DNA from: Hymenobacter terrenus
GTDB lineage: Bacteria; Bacteroidota; Bacteroidia; Cytophagales; Hymenobacteraceae
Assembly: GCF_000972495.1 (NCBI RefSeq)
Contig: NZ_LATM01000028.1
Location: 1-57,302 of the forward strand
DNA length: 57,302 nt
Reading direction: 5' to 3'
Below the pieces are notes generated by a model, which worked only from the letters and a program-made list of their open reading frames with translations, was not told the origin of the DNA and did not search any database. Each line of letters starts with the position of its first letter. Positions within the stretch are counted from its first letter, which is position 1. Shown in pieces: positions 39,018 to 47,745 of the stretch. The translations under genes were made by a program, and so were the position numbers.

Positions 39018-41354
39018 ATGATTTCTACCTTTTTACTGATAATATCTCGCCGCTGGTGGGGGCTGCGCCGCGTGGGCGTGCTGCTGATTCTTCTGATTTC
39101 GGTTCAACATTTATTTGCGCAAGGCGTAGCTACCTTGCAGGGCACGGTGGCCGACTCACTTTCGGGTCGGCCGGTGGCGGGCATGAGCGTGGGCTTGCAA
39201 GGGCAGCCCGGTGGCACGGCGACCGATGCTCTGGGTAATTTCAGGCTGGGCGGCCTCGCGGCTGGGGCCTACACGCTGCGCCTGGGCGCGCTGGGCTACC
39301 GCGCCACAAGTATTCCGTTGACCTTGACGGCGGGCCAAAACCGCCTCGCCCTGCGCGTGGTCACCACCTCGCTCAGCCTCGCCGAAGTAACCGTGAGCCA
39401 GGCCCGCGACCCCAACCAGAACTTGGCCGCCATCTCGCATATCGACCAGCAATTGCGGCCCTTAAACTCGGCCCAGGACTTGCTGCAGCTGGTGCCGGGC
39501 CTGGTCATTGCGCAGCACGCGGGCGGCGGCAAGGCTGAGCAGATTTTCCTGCGTGGCTTCGACTGCGACCACGGCACCGACTTTGCCGTGAGTATTGACG
39601 GGCTGCCGGTGAACATGGTGAGCCACGCCCACGGCCAGGGCTATGCCGACTTTCACTTCGTAATTCCTGAGACAGTGGAGCAGTTGAAGGTGTACAAAGG
39701 CCCTTATACGGCGCGCTTTGGCGATTTCGCTACGGCCGGGGCTGGCGAATTCAGTACCAAAACCCGGTTGGAGCGCAGCCAGGTGAAGCTGGAGGCCGGC
39801 CAGTTTGACACCCGCCGGGCCTTGGTCATGCTCGACTTGCTGGGCCAGAGTCACCACCTGCTCAGCAAGCGGCCCGAAAGCGCCTATGTGGCCGCCGAGT
39901 ACAGCTTTACCAACTCGTACTTTGATGTCAAACAGCACTTCAAGCGCTTCAATGGCCTGCTGAAATACACCGGCCAGCTCTCGGACAATACTTCGCTGAC
40001 GCTGCTGGGCTCGCACTTTAACTCGAACTGGGATGCCAGCGGCCAGATACCCGAGCGCGGCGTGCGGGAGGGTTCCATCTCGCGCTACGGCAGCATCGAC
40101 CCCAGCGAGGGCGGCCGCACCGACCGGACCAATGCCTCCGTGGTGCTCACTACGGCGCTGCCGCACGAGGCCGTGCTGCGCCAGCAGGCCTACTATTCCA
40201 ACTACCACTTCAATCTGTTCTCCAACTTTACGTTCTTCCTCGAACGGCCTGATGTGGGCGACGGAATCAACCAGACCGAAACCGGACGCAATATCTACGG
40301 CTACACGGGTACTTACGACCGCGACGACCAGCTCGGCGCCCGCTCGCTGCACAGCACCCTGGGCGTGGGCACCCGCATCGACGACGCAGGCCTGGCCCTG
40401 CGCAACGCCGTGCGCCGCCAGGTGACCGATACCATCACCGCCGGCCGCTTGTTTGAGCAGAATATCAACGCCTACCTCGACGAAACGCTGGGCCTGACCG
40501 ACCGCCTCACGCTGAATGCGGCCGTGCGGCTCGACGTCTTCACCTTCGATTTTCGGGGCGTGCTGGCCAACGAAACGACCCAGGCCCTGGAGCCGCTGCG
40601 GGGCCGCCTGACCCGCGCCATCGTTTCCCCCAAACTCAATTTGTACTATCAGTTGTCGCCGGATGTGCAGCTGTTTGCGCGGTCGGGCTTCGGCTTCCAC
40701 TCCAATGATGCGCGGGGAGTGATTCGCGGCACCGACGAAAACGTACTGCCTCGCGCCCTGGGCGGCGAGGTGGGCAGCACCTTTAAGCCGGCTCCCAGCC
40801 TGGTAGTGAATGCCGCCCTCTGGAGCCTGCACCTGCAAAACCAGCTGGTGTACGTGGGGGACGACGGCAACGTGGAGAACACGGGCCCCACCCAGCGCTA
40901 CGGCGTCGATGTGGCGGTGCGCTACCAGCTGAGTCGCCGCCTGTTCCTCGATACCGACCTCAACTACAACCACGGCCGCCAGACCGAAGCGCCCGCCGAG
41001 GCCAACTACATTCCGCTTGCACCCACGTTCACCACCATCGGTGGCCTTACGTATAAGCAGCCCAATGGCCTGAGTGCCAGCCTGCGATACCGCCACATCG
41101 ACAGCCGCCCGGCCAACGATGAAGGCAGCATCCGGGCCCGCGGCTATTTCCTCGTCGATGCTGTGGCAGCTTACACCCGACCCCGTTTCCAGGTGGGGGC
41201 CACCGTCGAAAACCTCTTCAACGTGAAGTGGAACCAGGCTCAGTTTGCCACCCAAAGCCGCCTGCCCGGCGAGCCCGCCGACGGCGTGGATGAATTGCAC
41301 TTCACGCCCGGCACACCGTTTTATGCGAAGCTGAATGCCAGCATTTTCTTCTAA
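39018..41354 (+). CDS. TonB-dependent receptor with His-rich plug
   Basis: 778 residues from ATG 39018. After a signal peptide (LLILLISVQHLFAQ) comes a CarboxypepD-regulatory-like domain (VATLQGTVADSLSGRPVAGM to about residue 115), then the plug (LLQLVPGLVIAQHAGGGKAE, IFLRGFDCDHGTDFAVSIDG, VNMVSHAHGQGYADFHFVIP) and a 22-strand barrel ending LNASIFF. The plug bears the DHGTDF and SHAHGQ His clusters typical of a receptor subgroup often found near metal transport genes. It imports a ligand across the outer membrane with TonB energy. With the upstream HupE protein it could complete a two-membrane import route. Confidence 0.92.
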   Translation: MISTFLLIISRRWWGLRRVGVLLILLISVQHLFAQGVATLQGTVADSLSGRPVAGMSVGLQGQPGGTATDALGNFRLGGLAAGAYTLRLGALGYRATSIPLTLTAGQNRLALRVVTTSLSLAEVTVSQARDPNQNLAAISHIDQQLRPLNSAQDLLQLVPGLVIAQHAGGGKAEQIFLRGFDCDHGTDFAVSIDGLPVNMVSHAHGQGYADFHFVIPETVEQLKVYKGPYTARFGDFATAGAGEFSTKTRLERSQVKLEAGQFDTRRALVMLDLLGQSHHLLSKRPESAYVAAEYSFTNSYFDVKQHFKRFNGLLKYTGQLSDNTSLTLLGSHFNSNWDASGQIPERGVREGSISRYGSIDPSEGGRTDRTNASVVLTTALPHEAVLRQQAYYSNYHFNLFSNFTFFLERPDVGDGINQTETGRNIYGYTGTYDRDDQLGARSLHSTLGVGTRIDDAGLALRNAVRRQVTDTITAGRLFEQNINAYLDETLGLTDRLTLNAAVRLDVFTFDFRGVLANETTQALEPLRGRLTRAIVSPKLNLYYQLSPDVQLFARSGFGFHSNDARGVIRGTDENVLPRALGGEVGSTFKPAPSLVVNAALWSLHLQNQLVYVGDDGNVENTGPTQRYGVDVAVRYQLSRRLFLDTDLNYNHGRQTEAPAEANYIPLAPTFTTIGGLTYKQPNGLSASLRYRHIDSRPANDEGSIRARGYFLVDAVAAYTRPRFQVGATVENLFNVKWNQAQFATQSRLPGEPADGVDELHFTPGTPFYAKLNASIFF

Positions 41355-41364
41355 AAAGAACGAT

Positions 41365-41450
41365 GTAGAGACGCCATCCTTGGCGTCTCGTCGTTGAACA
41401 ATGACGGGCAAACGGCGCGGACGACGAGATGCTAAGGGTGGCGTCTCTAC
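41365..41450. repeat. REPIN-like repeat downstream of TonB receptor
   Basis: Two 30-base units, 41365-41394 and 41421-41450, are inverted copies of each other (27 of 30 identical). Each unit is itself a hairpin (GAGACGCC ... GGCGTCTC). The core word GTAGAGACGCC links them to the pair at 9208-9306. Together they form a dispersed extragenic palindrome family. Confidence 0.8.
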
Positions 41451-41606
41451 ACCGGGCGGGTTAATCTATTCAGATTCTAGGTGACGCAAGTTGCGACGCG
41501 GCTACTACAAACCTGTCGCCGCGCTGCTGCTATCCTGCAACTTGTACGAAGCGGCCGGCTAATGGAAAGAAGTAGATCAATACTGTTTTGCCTGCAAAGT
41601 GAAATA

Positions 41607-41798
41607 ATGACAATAAATAATGCTATTTATGGGCTTACTGGTGCTCTGGACGAGTGTACTGGCACTGTTGCCGGGAGTACTGGCGCTCTTATTAAGCTTA
41701 CTGTGGCGGAGGCTACTGTTGCCGAAGCTGAGCCTACTAGTGCGGTTGCCGCTGCTACGGGCCCTGAAGCCGGCCCGACCAAACCTGTGAGCACCTAA
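41607..41798 (+). CDS. Possible small protein with alternative overlapping frame
   Basis: Two in-phase-shifted reading frames overlap here. Frame one starts at ATG 41607 and encodes an Ala/Thr/Glu-rich 63-residue peptide (LTVAEATVAEAEPTSAVAAA). Frame two starts at ATG 41629, runs to TGA 41788-41790 and encodes a very Leu-rich 53-residue peptide (MGLLVLWTSVLALLPGVLAL, then LLSLLWRRLLLPKLSLLVRL), which looks like a membrane helix with a basic tail. A strong terminator follows at once, which supports a transcribed unit. I cannot tell which frame is used. Confidence 0.4.
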   Translation: MTINNAIYGLTGALDECTGTVAGSTGALIKLTVAEATVAEAEPTSAVAAATGPEAGPTKPVST

Positions 41799-41800
41799 CA

Positions 41801-41834
41801 AAAAAGCCTCTCCGAATAGTCGGAGAGGCTTTTT
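41801..41834. terminator. Bidirectional terminator
   Basis: AAAAAGCCTCTCCGA (41801-41815) and TCGGAGAGGCTTTTT (41820-41834) form a perfect 15-bp stem with a 4-nt loop. T-tracts occur on both strands. It serves the amylase gene on the minus strand and the small plus-strand ORF. Confidence 0.9.
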
Positions 41835-41870
41835 GCTGCCGGGCGCGGTGGCCCTGCTCAGGCGGGTTGG

Positions 41871-44252
41871 TTACTGCACCGCCACCTTCTGGCTGATGTG
41901 GAATTCGGGCATCGACAGCTGGTAGATACCAGCCGGTAGGGCCTTCTTCACGCCCAGGCGCAGTTCGTTCGAGCCGTTGTAGAGGCGGACGGTTTGCTCG
42001 TGCACCAGGCGGCCGGTGAGGTCGTGGAGGCGGACCGTGGCCGCTTGTTCGCGGTTGGTCCGGATGACGAGGTCGATACGGTCGGAGCTAGTGGGGTTGG
42101 GGTAAACGGCAACCTCGGCGGTGGGGGCCTCTGTGGCATTGGCGAGTACGGTGGCCTCGCGGCGGCCGGTTATGGCGCCAGTGACTACGGTGGGGGCGGT
42201 GTAGGTCACTTTCACGAAAGCGTTCTGGGCCGGGTTGGCAGTGCTGGCGTTTTTGGCTTTTAGCGTGTACCAGCCTTCAGCGGTGGGAGTGTAGGTGCCG
42301 CTGAGGTTGCCGGTGCCGGTCTGGCTGCTCACCACGGTGCCGGCGCTGTTGAGCACGGCCACGGTCAGGCTGCGGGTAGCATCGGTCGGGAACAAGCTGT
42401 AGCTAATGGTTTTGTTGGCGGCCACGTAGATACGGCCCGCCGTGCGGTAGGCCGTAGAACTAGCCGGGAGGGCGCCGCCCTGCTGGAGGCTGCGGCTGTC
42501 GGAGTCGCCGAGGTCGTTGGCCAGTTCCCATTCCTGGGTGGTGGCGAGGGTCGGGCGGGTGTAGCCGGTGGTGGCGTTCACGGGTGCCCACACCGAGTAG
42601 CCGCGGCGGCCAGCGGCGGCCGTGCCGTTGCAGGGCGGCGTGTTAATGCTCACGGTTTGGCTGCTGCTCACCGTGACGGTAGCGGTGCCATTGGCGCCGG
42701 AATAGTCCTTCAGCACGGTGCCGGCGGGGAAATCGCAGCTCACTGTGTTGTTCTGCCAAGCGGTGAAATTGTCGTTGATGCCGATGATGGCCTTGGTGCT
42801 GCGTTCAATCACAAGGTGGTCGGCGGCTTGCCAGCGTACCTTGTAGGCGCCGTCCTTAAAGCGCAGGTTTTGGTGGCACCAAATCAGGTTTTCCAAGTCT
42901 GAGCGTGTGGGCAAATCCACGGTGCTCTTGGGGCTATGCGAAAAGCGCTTGCCAGTGTTCCCGACGTTGAATAAGTCCTCGAAGAAAATCTGCGGCGAGC
43001 CATCCACGGCCAGGGCTGCGGCATAGGTAGCCGATAGGCGCGGGTCGAAGGGGTCGATGTGGGGCGCCAACTCGCTGCCCGTATTCCAGCCGATATAGTT
43101 GCCCGTGGTGCTGAGCTGCGGCCGGAAGGTGTCGTGGTTGTTCACGAAAGGCACCGTGCGGTGCACGTACTGGCCGTTGATAAGCACAACGCGGGTGTTC
43201 TGCTGGTAGCTGGGGAGGCTGCCCAGGTCGAAATTACCGCCGCTGCTCACGATGCTGTACAGGCCGTTGCGCAGCGAGAAATCGAAGGTGCCGGCGCGGT
43301 TTTGCACGTTGGCCGTCCATTGGTCGAGCTGCGAGGCGCCGCCCACAAACTCGCCCACGGCATACATGGTGGCACCGCCGTTAGCCGAGCCGGAGTTGTT
43401 CTGAAGGCTGTAGAGGAAATCTTCGGTCGCGAATTCCGGGAAGTGCTTCACCGCATCTAGCCGCACGCCATCAAACCCAACTTGTTTCTTGTACCAAATC
43501 AGCCAGTTGCGCGTGTTGGTGCGCATGTAGTCGGCGCTCTGGGCGGGGTTGAAGGTGGCGTTGGAGCTTTGGCCATACGAGCCGTTATAATAGCTCACAT
43601 CGGGCCCAAACAGAATGGCATTCAAGTCGCCGGAAGTCGAATTGTTGCCGGGGTTGGGATTGAAGTTTTGCCAGTTTTTGGGGAAGCGCCCGTCGCGGGA
43701 GAGGTAGTTGGCGGCAGTTTCGTCGGTGGCGGGCTTGGTGAAGCTCACGTACCGGAAGTTTTTGTACTTGCTGGTGATGTTGTCTTCCCAGGCCGCCGGG
43801 TCCTGGCCACCCGAACCGACCGCCGAGCCGGCGTTATCCACGTGGTTGAGCACCACATCCTGCACGACCTCAATGCCGTTGGCGTGCAAAATGGCCACAC
43901 CGCGCAGCAGTTCATCTTTGGTGCCCAAGCGCGTGGGCAGGAAGCCCTTCTGGTACTTGTCGCCAAGGTCATAGTGGTCGAATGGAGAGTAGCCGTTGCC
44001 CTGATTGCCGTTTTTGATGGACGGCGGCAGCCACACGGCATCAATCCCCATGGCCTTGAGGCGCGGGGCCAAATCGGCAATGTAATTGGCCCAGCCGTTG
44101 GGGTAGTTGGTATTCCAATAGTCCCACCAGAAGCCCTGCAGCATTACTTTTTGGGCGGTGGCGGCTTGGTTACCTAGCCCTAGCAGCAGCGCCAGTAGGA
44201 GTAGGAAGCGGGAGCCCCAGTGGGACGTGGAAACTCTGGTAGAATGCTTCAT
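41871..44252 (-). CDS. Secreted alpha-amylase (GH13) with type IX sorting tail
   Basis: 793 residues. After the signal peptide (RFLLLLALLLGLGNQAATAQ) comes the GH13 barrel: DAVWLPPSIKN, VVQDVVLNHVDN, the nucleophile Asp266 in GFDGVRLDAVKHF, the acid/base Glu301 in AVGEFVGG and Asp374 in FVNNHDTF. A beta-sandwich C-terminal domain of the barrel follows (NNTVSCDFPAGTVLKDYSG), then a PPC-like module (SGTYTPTAEGWYTLKAKN) and a type IX sorting domain (EVAVYPNPTSSDRIDLVIRT ... GIYQLSMPE). It cuts alpha-1,4-glucans outside the cell; the GLVVQDVV and YWNTNYPNGWANYI words place it near the bacterial-liquefying subgroup (GH13_5/_6). Confidence 0.93.
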   Translation of the reverse strand: MKHSTRVSTSHWGSRFLLLLALLLGLGNQAATAQKVMLQGFWWDYWNTNYPNGWANYIADLAPRLKAMGIDAVWLPPSIKNGNQGNGYSPFDHYDLGDKYQKGFLPTRLGTKDELLRGVAILHANGIEVVQDVVLNHVDNAGSAVGSGGQDPAAWEDNITSKYKNFRYVSFTKPATDETAANYLSRDGRFPKNWQNFNPNPGNNSTSGDLNAILFGPDVSYYNGSYGQSSNATFNPAQSADYMRTNTRNWLIWYKKQVGFDGVRLDAVKHFPEFATEDFLYSLQNNSGSANGGATMYAVGEFVGGASQLDQWTANVQNRAGTFDFSLRNGLYSIVSSGGNFDLGSLPSYQQNTRVVLINGQYVHRTVPFVNNHDTFRPQLSTTGNYIGWNTGSELAPHIDPFDPRLSATYAAALAVDGSPQIFFEDLFNVGNTGKRFSHSPKSTVDLPTRSDLENLIWCHQNLRFKDGAYKVRWQAADHLVIERSTKAIIGINDNFTAWQNNTVSCDFPAGTVLKDYSGANGTATVTVSSSQTVSINTPPCNGTAAAGRRGYSVWAPVNATTGYTRPTLATTQEWELANDLGDSDSRSLQQGGALPASSTAYRTAGRIYVAANKTISYSLFPTDATRSLTVAVLNSAGTVVSSQTGTGNLSGTYTPTAEGWYTLKAKNASTANPAQNAFVKVTYTAPTVVTGAITGRREATVLANATEAPTAEVAVYPNPTSSDRIDLVIRTNREQAATVRLHDLTGRLVHEQTVRLYNGSNELRLGVKKALPAGIYQLSMPEFHISQKVAVQ

Positions 44253-44577
44253 TATATGGGAATTGGGGTTTTATGAAGAAAAGATGGAAAGTATGTCTGT
44301 ATTTCAATAGGGATTTTGCCCCTGCCTCAATACGTATTTTATGGCTCTAAGGTAGCCATTATCATGATTAAGGTATCACAGTGCCGCACTATTTTCACCG
44401 GATTAGATATAAGTTGAAATTTGACTTTACCATGATTTATTTTTTTGACTTGCCTCAATTTTCATGATTCTGAGGGATTTCAATCCGACGTGGCGAAATA
44501 CCATTTCGGCATAATTTGAAAGGATTGTTTGCGGCATCGAACCCCCGGGCAGTACTTTCAGGAAATGGATAAGCCGA
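44253..44577. other. Divergent region between amylase and L,D-transpeptidase genes
   Basis: 325 bases of low GC with no gene. No exact TAnnTTTG box was found on either strand; near-matches such as TATTTTTTTG (44429-44438) miss the spacing. It presumably holds promoters for both divergent genes, but I cannot place them. Confidence 0.4.
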
Positions 44578-45489
44578 ATGATGGGTAGGTTGAAAGCCGT
44601 GGGTGCTATTTTCAGAAAATCTTCGAGGGGACACGTATTGGGCCTGGCCGCCGCAATGATGTTGGGCGCCAGCTGCCAGTATCGGGCCGATGAAGCCGGA
44701 GCCAAGGCCAGCGCTGCCCGTCGTAGGGCCACCGCTAATGCGGGCGCCCCAGCCCAAACTACCGCGGCCGTGCTACCCGTGGTTGCCACAACTCCCGTGC
44801 CCCTGCCCGATTCGCTGGTGCTTACGCCCGTGCCGGCCGTGCCCGACGTGCCCGACACTTTGCGCCAGGCCATTCGGCAGCTGCACGCCTCCCTCGGCCC
44901 CGCCGCGGCCGAGCTCCGGCCTGAAGTGCTCGAACAAGCCTGCGTGGGCTACCTTACGCTGCACCCCACCGGCCGCATCGAGCGTGCCGGCCTGCTAGCC
45001 GTGGCCGACATGGACCTGCCTAATACCACCGAGCGTCTTTGGGTGCTGGACCTGAAAAACGCCCGCGTGCTGCACCACAGCCTGGTGGCCCACGGCGAAG
45101 GCTCGGGCCATCTGCGCGCCCGCCGGTTCTCGAATGAAGAAAAATCCGCTTGCACCTCGCTGGGTTTCTACCGCACGGCCGGCACCTACGATGGCATTCA
45201 CGGCTACTCGCGCCGCATTGAGGGCCTCGACAAGGGCCAAAATGCCAACGCCTTCGACCGGTACGTAGTATTGCACGCGGCCGACTACGTTAGCCCCGAA
45301 TACGTTCGGAAGCACGGCCACTTGGGCTACAGCCGGGGCTGCCCGGCTCTGCCGCCCGAGCAGTTTAAGGAAATCATTGCCAGCCTGCGGGCGGGCAGTC
45401 TGCTGGTGCTGAGCGGGCCCGGCCTGGCTTCGCGCTGGCTCGATGGCCCGGCCGCCGGACGCCGGTTTCTGAAGCGGGGCTGGCGCTAA
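44578..45489 (+). CDS. L,D-transpeptidase-like lipoprotein (YkuD_2 type), copy 1
   Basis: 303 residues. A signal with lipobox LGAS-Cys33 is followed by an Ala/Pro-rich linker (about residues 40-90). The catalytic domain resembles the YkuD_2 group: RLWVLDLKNARVLHHSLVAH, FSNEEKSACTSLGFYRTAGT, GIHGYSRRIEGLDKGQNANA, His233 in VVLHAADYVS and the nucleophile Cys255 in GYSRGCPALP. Such enzymes form 3-3 crosslinks or link proteins to peptidoglycan. Copy 2 follows 154 bp downstream in the same direction and is clearly paralogous, so a tandem duplication with later divergence is likely. Confidence 0.88.
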   Translation: MMGRLKAVGAIFRKSSRGHVLGLAAAMMLGASCQYRADEAGAKASAARRRATANAGAPAQTTAAVLPVVATTPVPLPDSLVLTPVPAVPDVPDTLRQAIRQLHASLGPAAAELRPEVLEQACVGYLTLHPTGRIERAGLLAVADMDLPNTTERLWVLDLKNARVLHHSLVAHGEGSGHLRARRFSNEEKSACTSLGFYRTAGTYDGIHGYSRRIEGLDKGQNANAFDRYVVLHAADYVSPEYVRKHGHLGYSRGCPALPPEQFKEIIASLRAGSLLVLSGPGLASRWLDGPAAGRRFLKRGWR

Positions 45490-45643
45490 GGAACCGGAGA
45501 GGAATAGCGCTTTTGGAATCATTCCGGGCCCTTTCCCGTTTGTAAGTCGCCCGCTGGGGCAAAGCTCTCGTATAAGATGCCAAATCGGCTGCCACTTAAA
45601 GGGCTGTCGATTCGCTCAGCTCACCCGCTAATCCTTCGAAATC

Positions 45644-46480
45644 ATGCACCAGACCAGCGTAGTTCAGCGGAAACGAAAGTCCCAGCGGCGCCAACGCCTG
45701 GCGCGCCGGGTGCTGCCTTTCCTGGCGTCCTTGTTTCTGGCCACGCCAATAGCGGGCCCCGTGACGAAATCCGTGGCCGGCGGCCCGGGCAACGAGCTCC
45801 GGATGCCCAAGGCTAGTTTATCTCCCCAGGCAGTATTCGACCAGAAGCTGCGCACCACCTACGACGCCCTCGGGGCCGAGCAGGAAGGCCTGCGTTTCGA
45901 AACCTTCGCCAAGGCCATGACCGGCTACCTCAACCTGCGCCAGGCCGGCAAGCTCGCCGAAAATAAGGAATTGCTGACCGTAGTAGATTTCGACTTGCCC
46001 TCAACCGAAAAGCGCCTTTGGGTGCTCGACTTGGCCAAGAACGAAATCCTGTTCCACACCCTCGTGGCCCACGGCCACAACTCCGGCGAGAACGAAGCCA
46101 CTACCTTCTCCAATACTGACCAGAGCAACATGAGCAGCCTCGGCTTTTACGCCACGGGCAGCGAGTATCAGGGCAAGCACGGCCATTCCCTGCGCCTCGA
46201 AGGCCTGGACGAAGGCTTCAACACCAATGCCGCCGCCCGCTCGGTGGTAATGCACGGCGCCGATTACGTGAGCGAAGACTTCATCAAGCAAAATGGCCGC
46301 CTGGGCCGCAGTCTCGGCTGTCCCGCCCTGCCGATGGACCAGTACGCGCAGATTATCGACGTGGTAAACGGCGGCACCTGCTTGTTCCTGAACAAGTCAG
46401 ATGCGGGATATTCCTCGCAGTTCCTCAATCAGGATGTGGCCATCGCCGCGCTGGTACCCCAGGCGAAACCGATTTCATAA
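45644..46480 (+). CDS. L,D-transpeptidase-like protein (YkuD_2 type), copy 2
   Basis: 278 residues. The N-terminus is basic and has one hydrophobic segment (RVLPFLASLFLATPIAG) without a lipobox, so the protein is exported or anchored differently from copy 1. Shared blocks: RLWVLDLAKNEILFHTLVAH, SSLGFYATGSEYQGKHGHSL, His204 in VMHGADYVSEDFIKQNGRLG and Cys226 in RSLGCPALPMDQY. The active site is thus intact. The duplicate pair keeps the same gene order and orientation. Confidence 0.88.
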   Translation: MHQTSVVQRKRKSQRRQRLARRVLPFLASLFLATPIAGPVTKSVAGGPGNELRMPKASLSPQAVFDQKLRTTYDALGAEQEGLRFETFAKAMTGYLNLRQAGKLAENKELLTVVDFDLPSTEKRLWVLDLAKNEILFHTLVAHGHNSGENEATTFSNTDQSNMSSLGFYATGSEYQGKHGHSLRLEGLDEGFNTNAAARSVVMHGADYVSEDFIKQNGRLGRSLGCPALPMDQYAQIIDVVNGGTCLFLNKSDAGYSSQFLNQDVAIAALVPQAKPIS

Positions 46481-46510
46481 GCGCCTTTTTCGTAAGTGCC
46501 TTCTCCAAAA

Positions 46511-46567
46511 CAGTTTTTAACTAAAAAGCCCTCCACAATCCGTGGAGGGCTTTTTAGTTAAAAACTG
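46511..46567. terminator. 26-bp perfect inverted repeat between convergent genes
   Basis: The arms 46511-46536 and 46542-46567 are fully complementary with a 5-nt loop; the core is AAGCCCTCCAC / GTGGAGGGCTT and the outer arm gives TTTTTAGTT on each strand. It ends both the copy 2 transcript and the Ldh-family transcript. Confidence 0.92.
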
Positions 46568-46581
46568 AGATAGACAAGCTT

Positions 46582-47643
46582 TTAAAGCTTCACTCCGAAC
46601 TTCGCGCCAACCCCTTCCAGGTCTTTCACCACTGCCTCTAGCAGCGGAATGCCGTCAATGAGGCGATGCGCGGCCATTTCCCGCTCCGGGTCGCCGGGAA
46701 TCAGCACCTGTTTGCCCTCCACGGCCTGCGCGTTGCGGAAAGTCGTAATCCAGTTATCCATGTGAGCTTTAAACTCGTCGGCGGGCCGAAACGCATCGAC
46801 GCGCATAGCCCCGAAAAAATGGCCCAGACCCTGGCCCACGGGGTTGGCCGACGGCTGTAAGAAAGCTACGAAGGGTGGCACCCATGGTCCGTAATTGGCA
46901 CCGGAGAGCACGGCTGAAAAGATGTCGACAATGCTGCCCAGCGCGTAGCCTTTGTGTGAGCCGGTGGCCCCGCCCAAGGGAAGCAGGGCGCCGCCGTTCT
47001 TCACGGCATTGGCATCGGTGCTGGGCTGGCCATTGGCGGTTTGGGCCCAGCCCTCGGGCAGGGGTATGCCTTTACGCTGCGCGATTTCGAGCTTGCCGTT
47101 GGCGGCGGTGGTGGTGGCCATGTCGGCTATGAAATCGGGCTGCTCACCGGCGGGCACGGCCACGGCAATGGGGTTAGTACCCAGGAGGCGGTCGAGCGAG
47201 TAGGTGGGCGCAACAAGGGGCGAGGCGTTGGTCATGGCCACGCCAATCATGTCGTGGGCCAGAGCCAGCATGGCGTGGTATCCTGCTATGCCGAAATGAT
47301 TAGAGTTCTTCACCGAAACCCAGCCGGTACCCACTTGCTGGGCTTTGTCGATGGCTACGCGCATGGCTTTGGGGCCAACTACCAGACCCAGGCCGCCGTC
47401 GCCGTCTACTACGGCAGTACTTGGGGTCTCGTAGGTCACGCCCACGCGGGGCGTGGCATTAATGCGGCCCGCTTCCCACAGGCGCACGTAGCCCACGAGC
47501 CGGGCCACGCCGTGCGAGTCAACACCCCGCAAATCAGCCGAAAGCAGGGTTTCCGTGGCGAGGATGGCATCCGCCTCGGGGCAGCCAATGCTGCGAAAAA
47601 CGGCCTCAGTAAACGCGAAGAGCTGGGTGTAGGAGAATGTCAT
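46582..47643 (-). CDS. Ldh-family NAD(P)-dependent oxidoreductase
   Basis: 353 residues of the type-2 malate/L-lactate dehydrogenase fold (distinct from the Rossmann LDH). Conserved blocks: LRGVDSHGVARLVGYVRLWE, VDGDGGLGLVVGPKAMRVAI, VSVKNSNHFGIAGYHAMLAL, SPLVAPTYSLDRLLGTNPIA and GSHKGYALGSIVDIFSAVLS. Known members reduce 2-oxo acids (malate, sulfolactate, ureidoglycolate, 2,3-diketogulonate); the substrate cannot be told. It stands alone on the minus strand, opposite the transpeptidase pair. Confidence 0.9.
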   Translation of the reverse strand: MTFSYTQLFAFTEAVFRSIGCPEADAILATETLLSADLRGVDSHGVARLVGYVRLWEAGRINATPRVGVTYETPSTAVVDGDGGLGLVVGPKAMRVAIDKAQQVGTGWVSVKNSNHFGIAGYHAMLALAHDMIGVAMTNASPLVAPTYSLDRLLGTNPIAVAVPAGEQPDFIADMATTTAANGKLEIAQRKGIPLPEGWAQTANGQPSTDANAVKNGGALLPLGGATGSHKGYALGSIVDIFSAVLSGANYGPWVPPFVAFLQPSANPVGQGLGHFFGAMRVDAFRPADEFKAHMDNWITTFRNAQAVEGKQVLIPGDPEREMAAHRLIDGIPLLEAVVKDLEGVGAKFGVKL

Positions 47644-47656
47644 CGAAAGCTGTAAG

Positions 47657-47679
47657 GCGAAGCGACACTTCGCTTTTTT
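47657..47679 (+). promoter_or_regulatory. Small hairpin upstream of Ldh-family gene
   Basis: GCGAAG (47657-47662) pairs with CTTCGC (47668-47673) and six T follow on the plus strand. The genes on both sides are on the minus strand, so it is not obviously a terminator for either. The core GCGACACTTCGC matches a piece of the REP repeat at 9217-9228. Confidence 0.4.
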
Positions 47680-47745
47680 AGAAGATTTGTATTGGAGTGA
47701 CCGGAATATGAAGCAAACGCTGGCGTGGTCTGGCGCCGCTTAGCG

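Noticed and set aside
34112..41354. The cluster as a polysaccharide utilisation locus
   Set aside because: There is no SusD-type lipoprotein beside the TonB receptor and no glycoside hydrolase within the cluster; the nearby amylase is on the opposite strand behind a terminator.
39462..41411. 649-codon open frame on the minus strand across the TonB receptor gene
   Set aside because: Antisense shadow of a GC-rich gene with a clear receptor product; the translation has no recognisable motif.
43482..44177. 231-codon open frame on the plus strand inside the amylase gene
   Set aside because: Antisense shadow; Val/Gly/Ala-rich translation without domain. The minus-strand amylase has complete catalytic residues.
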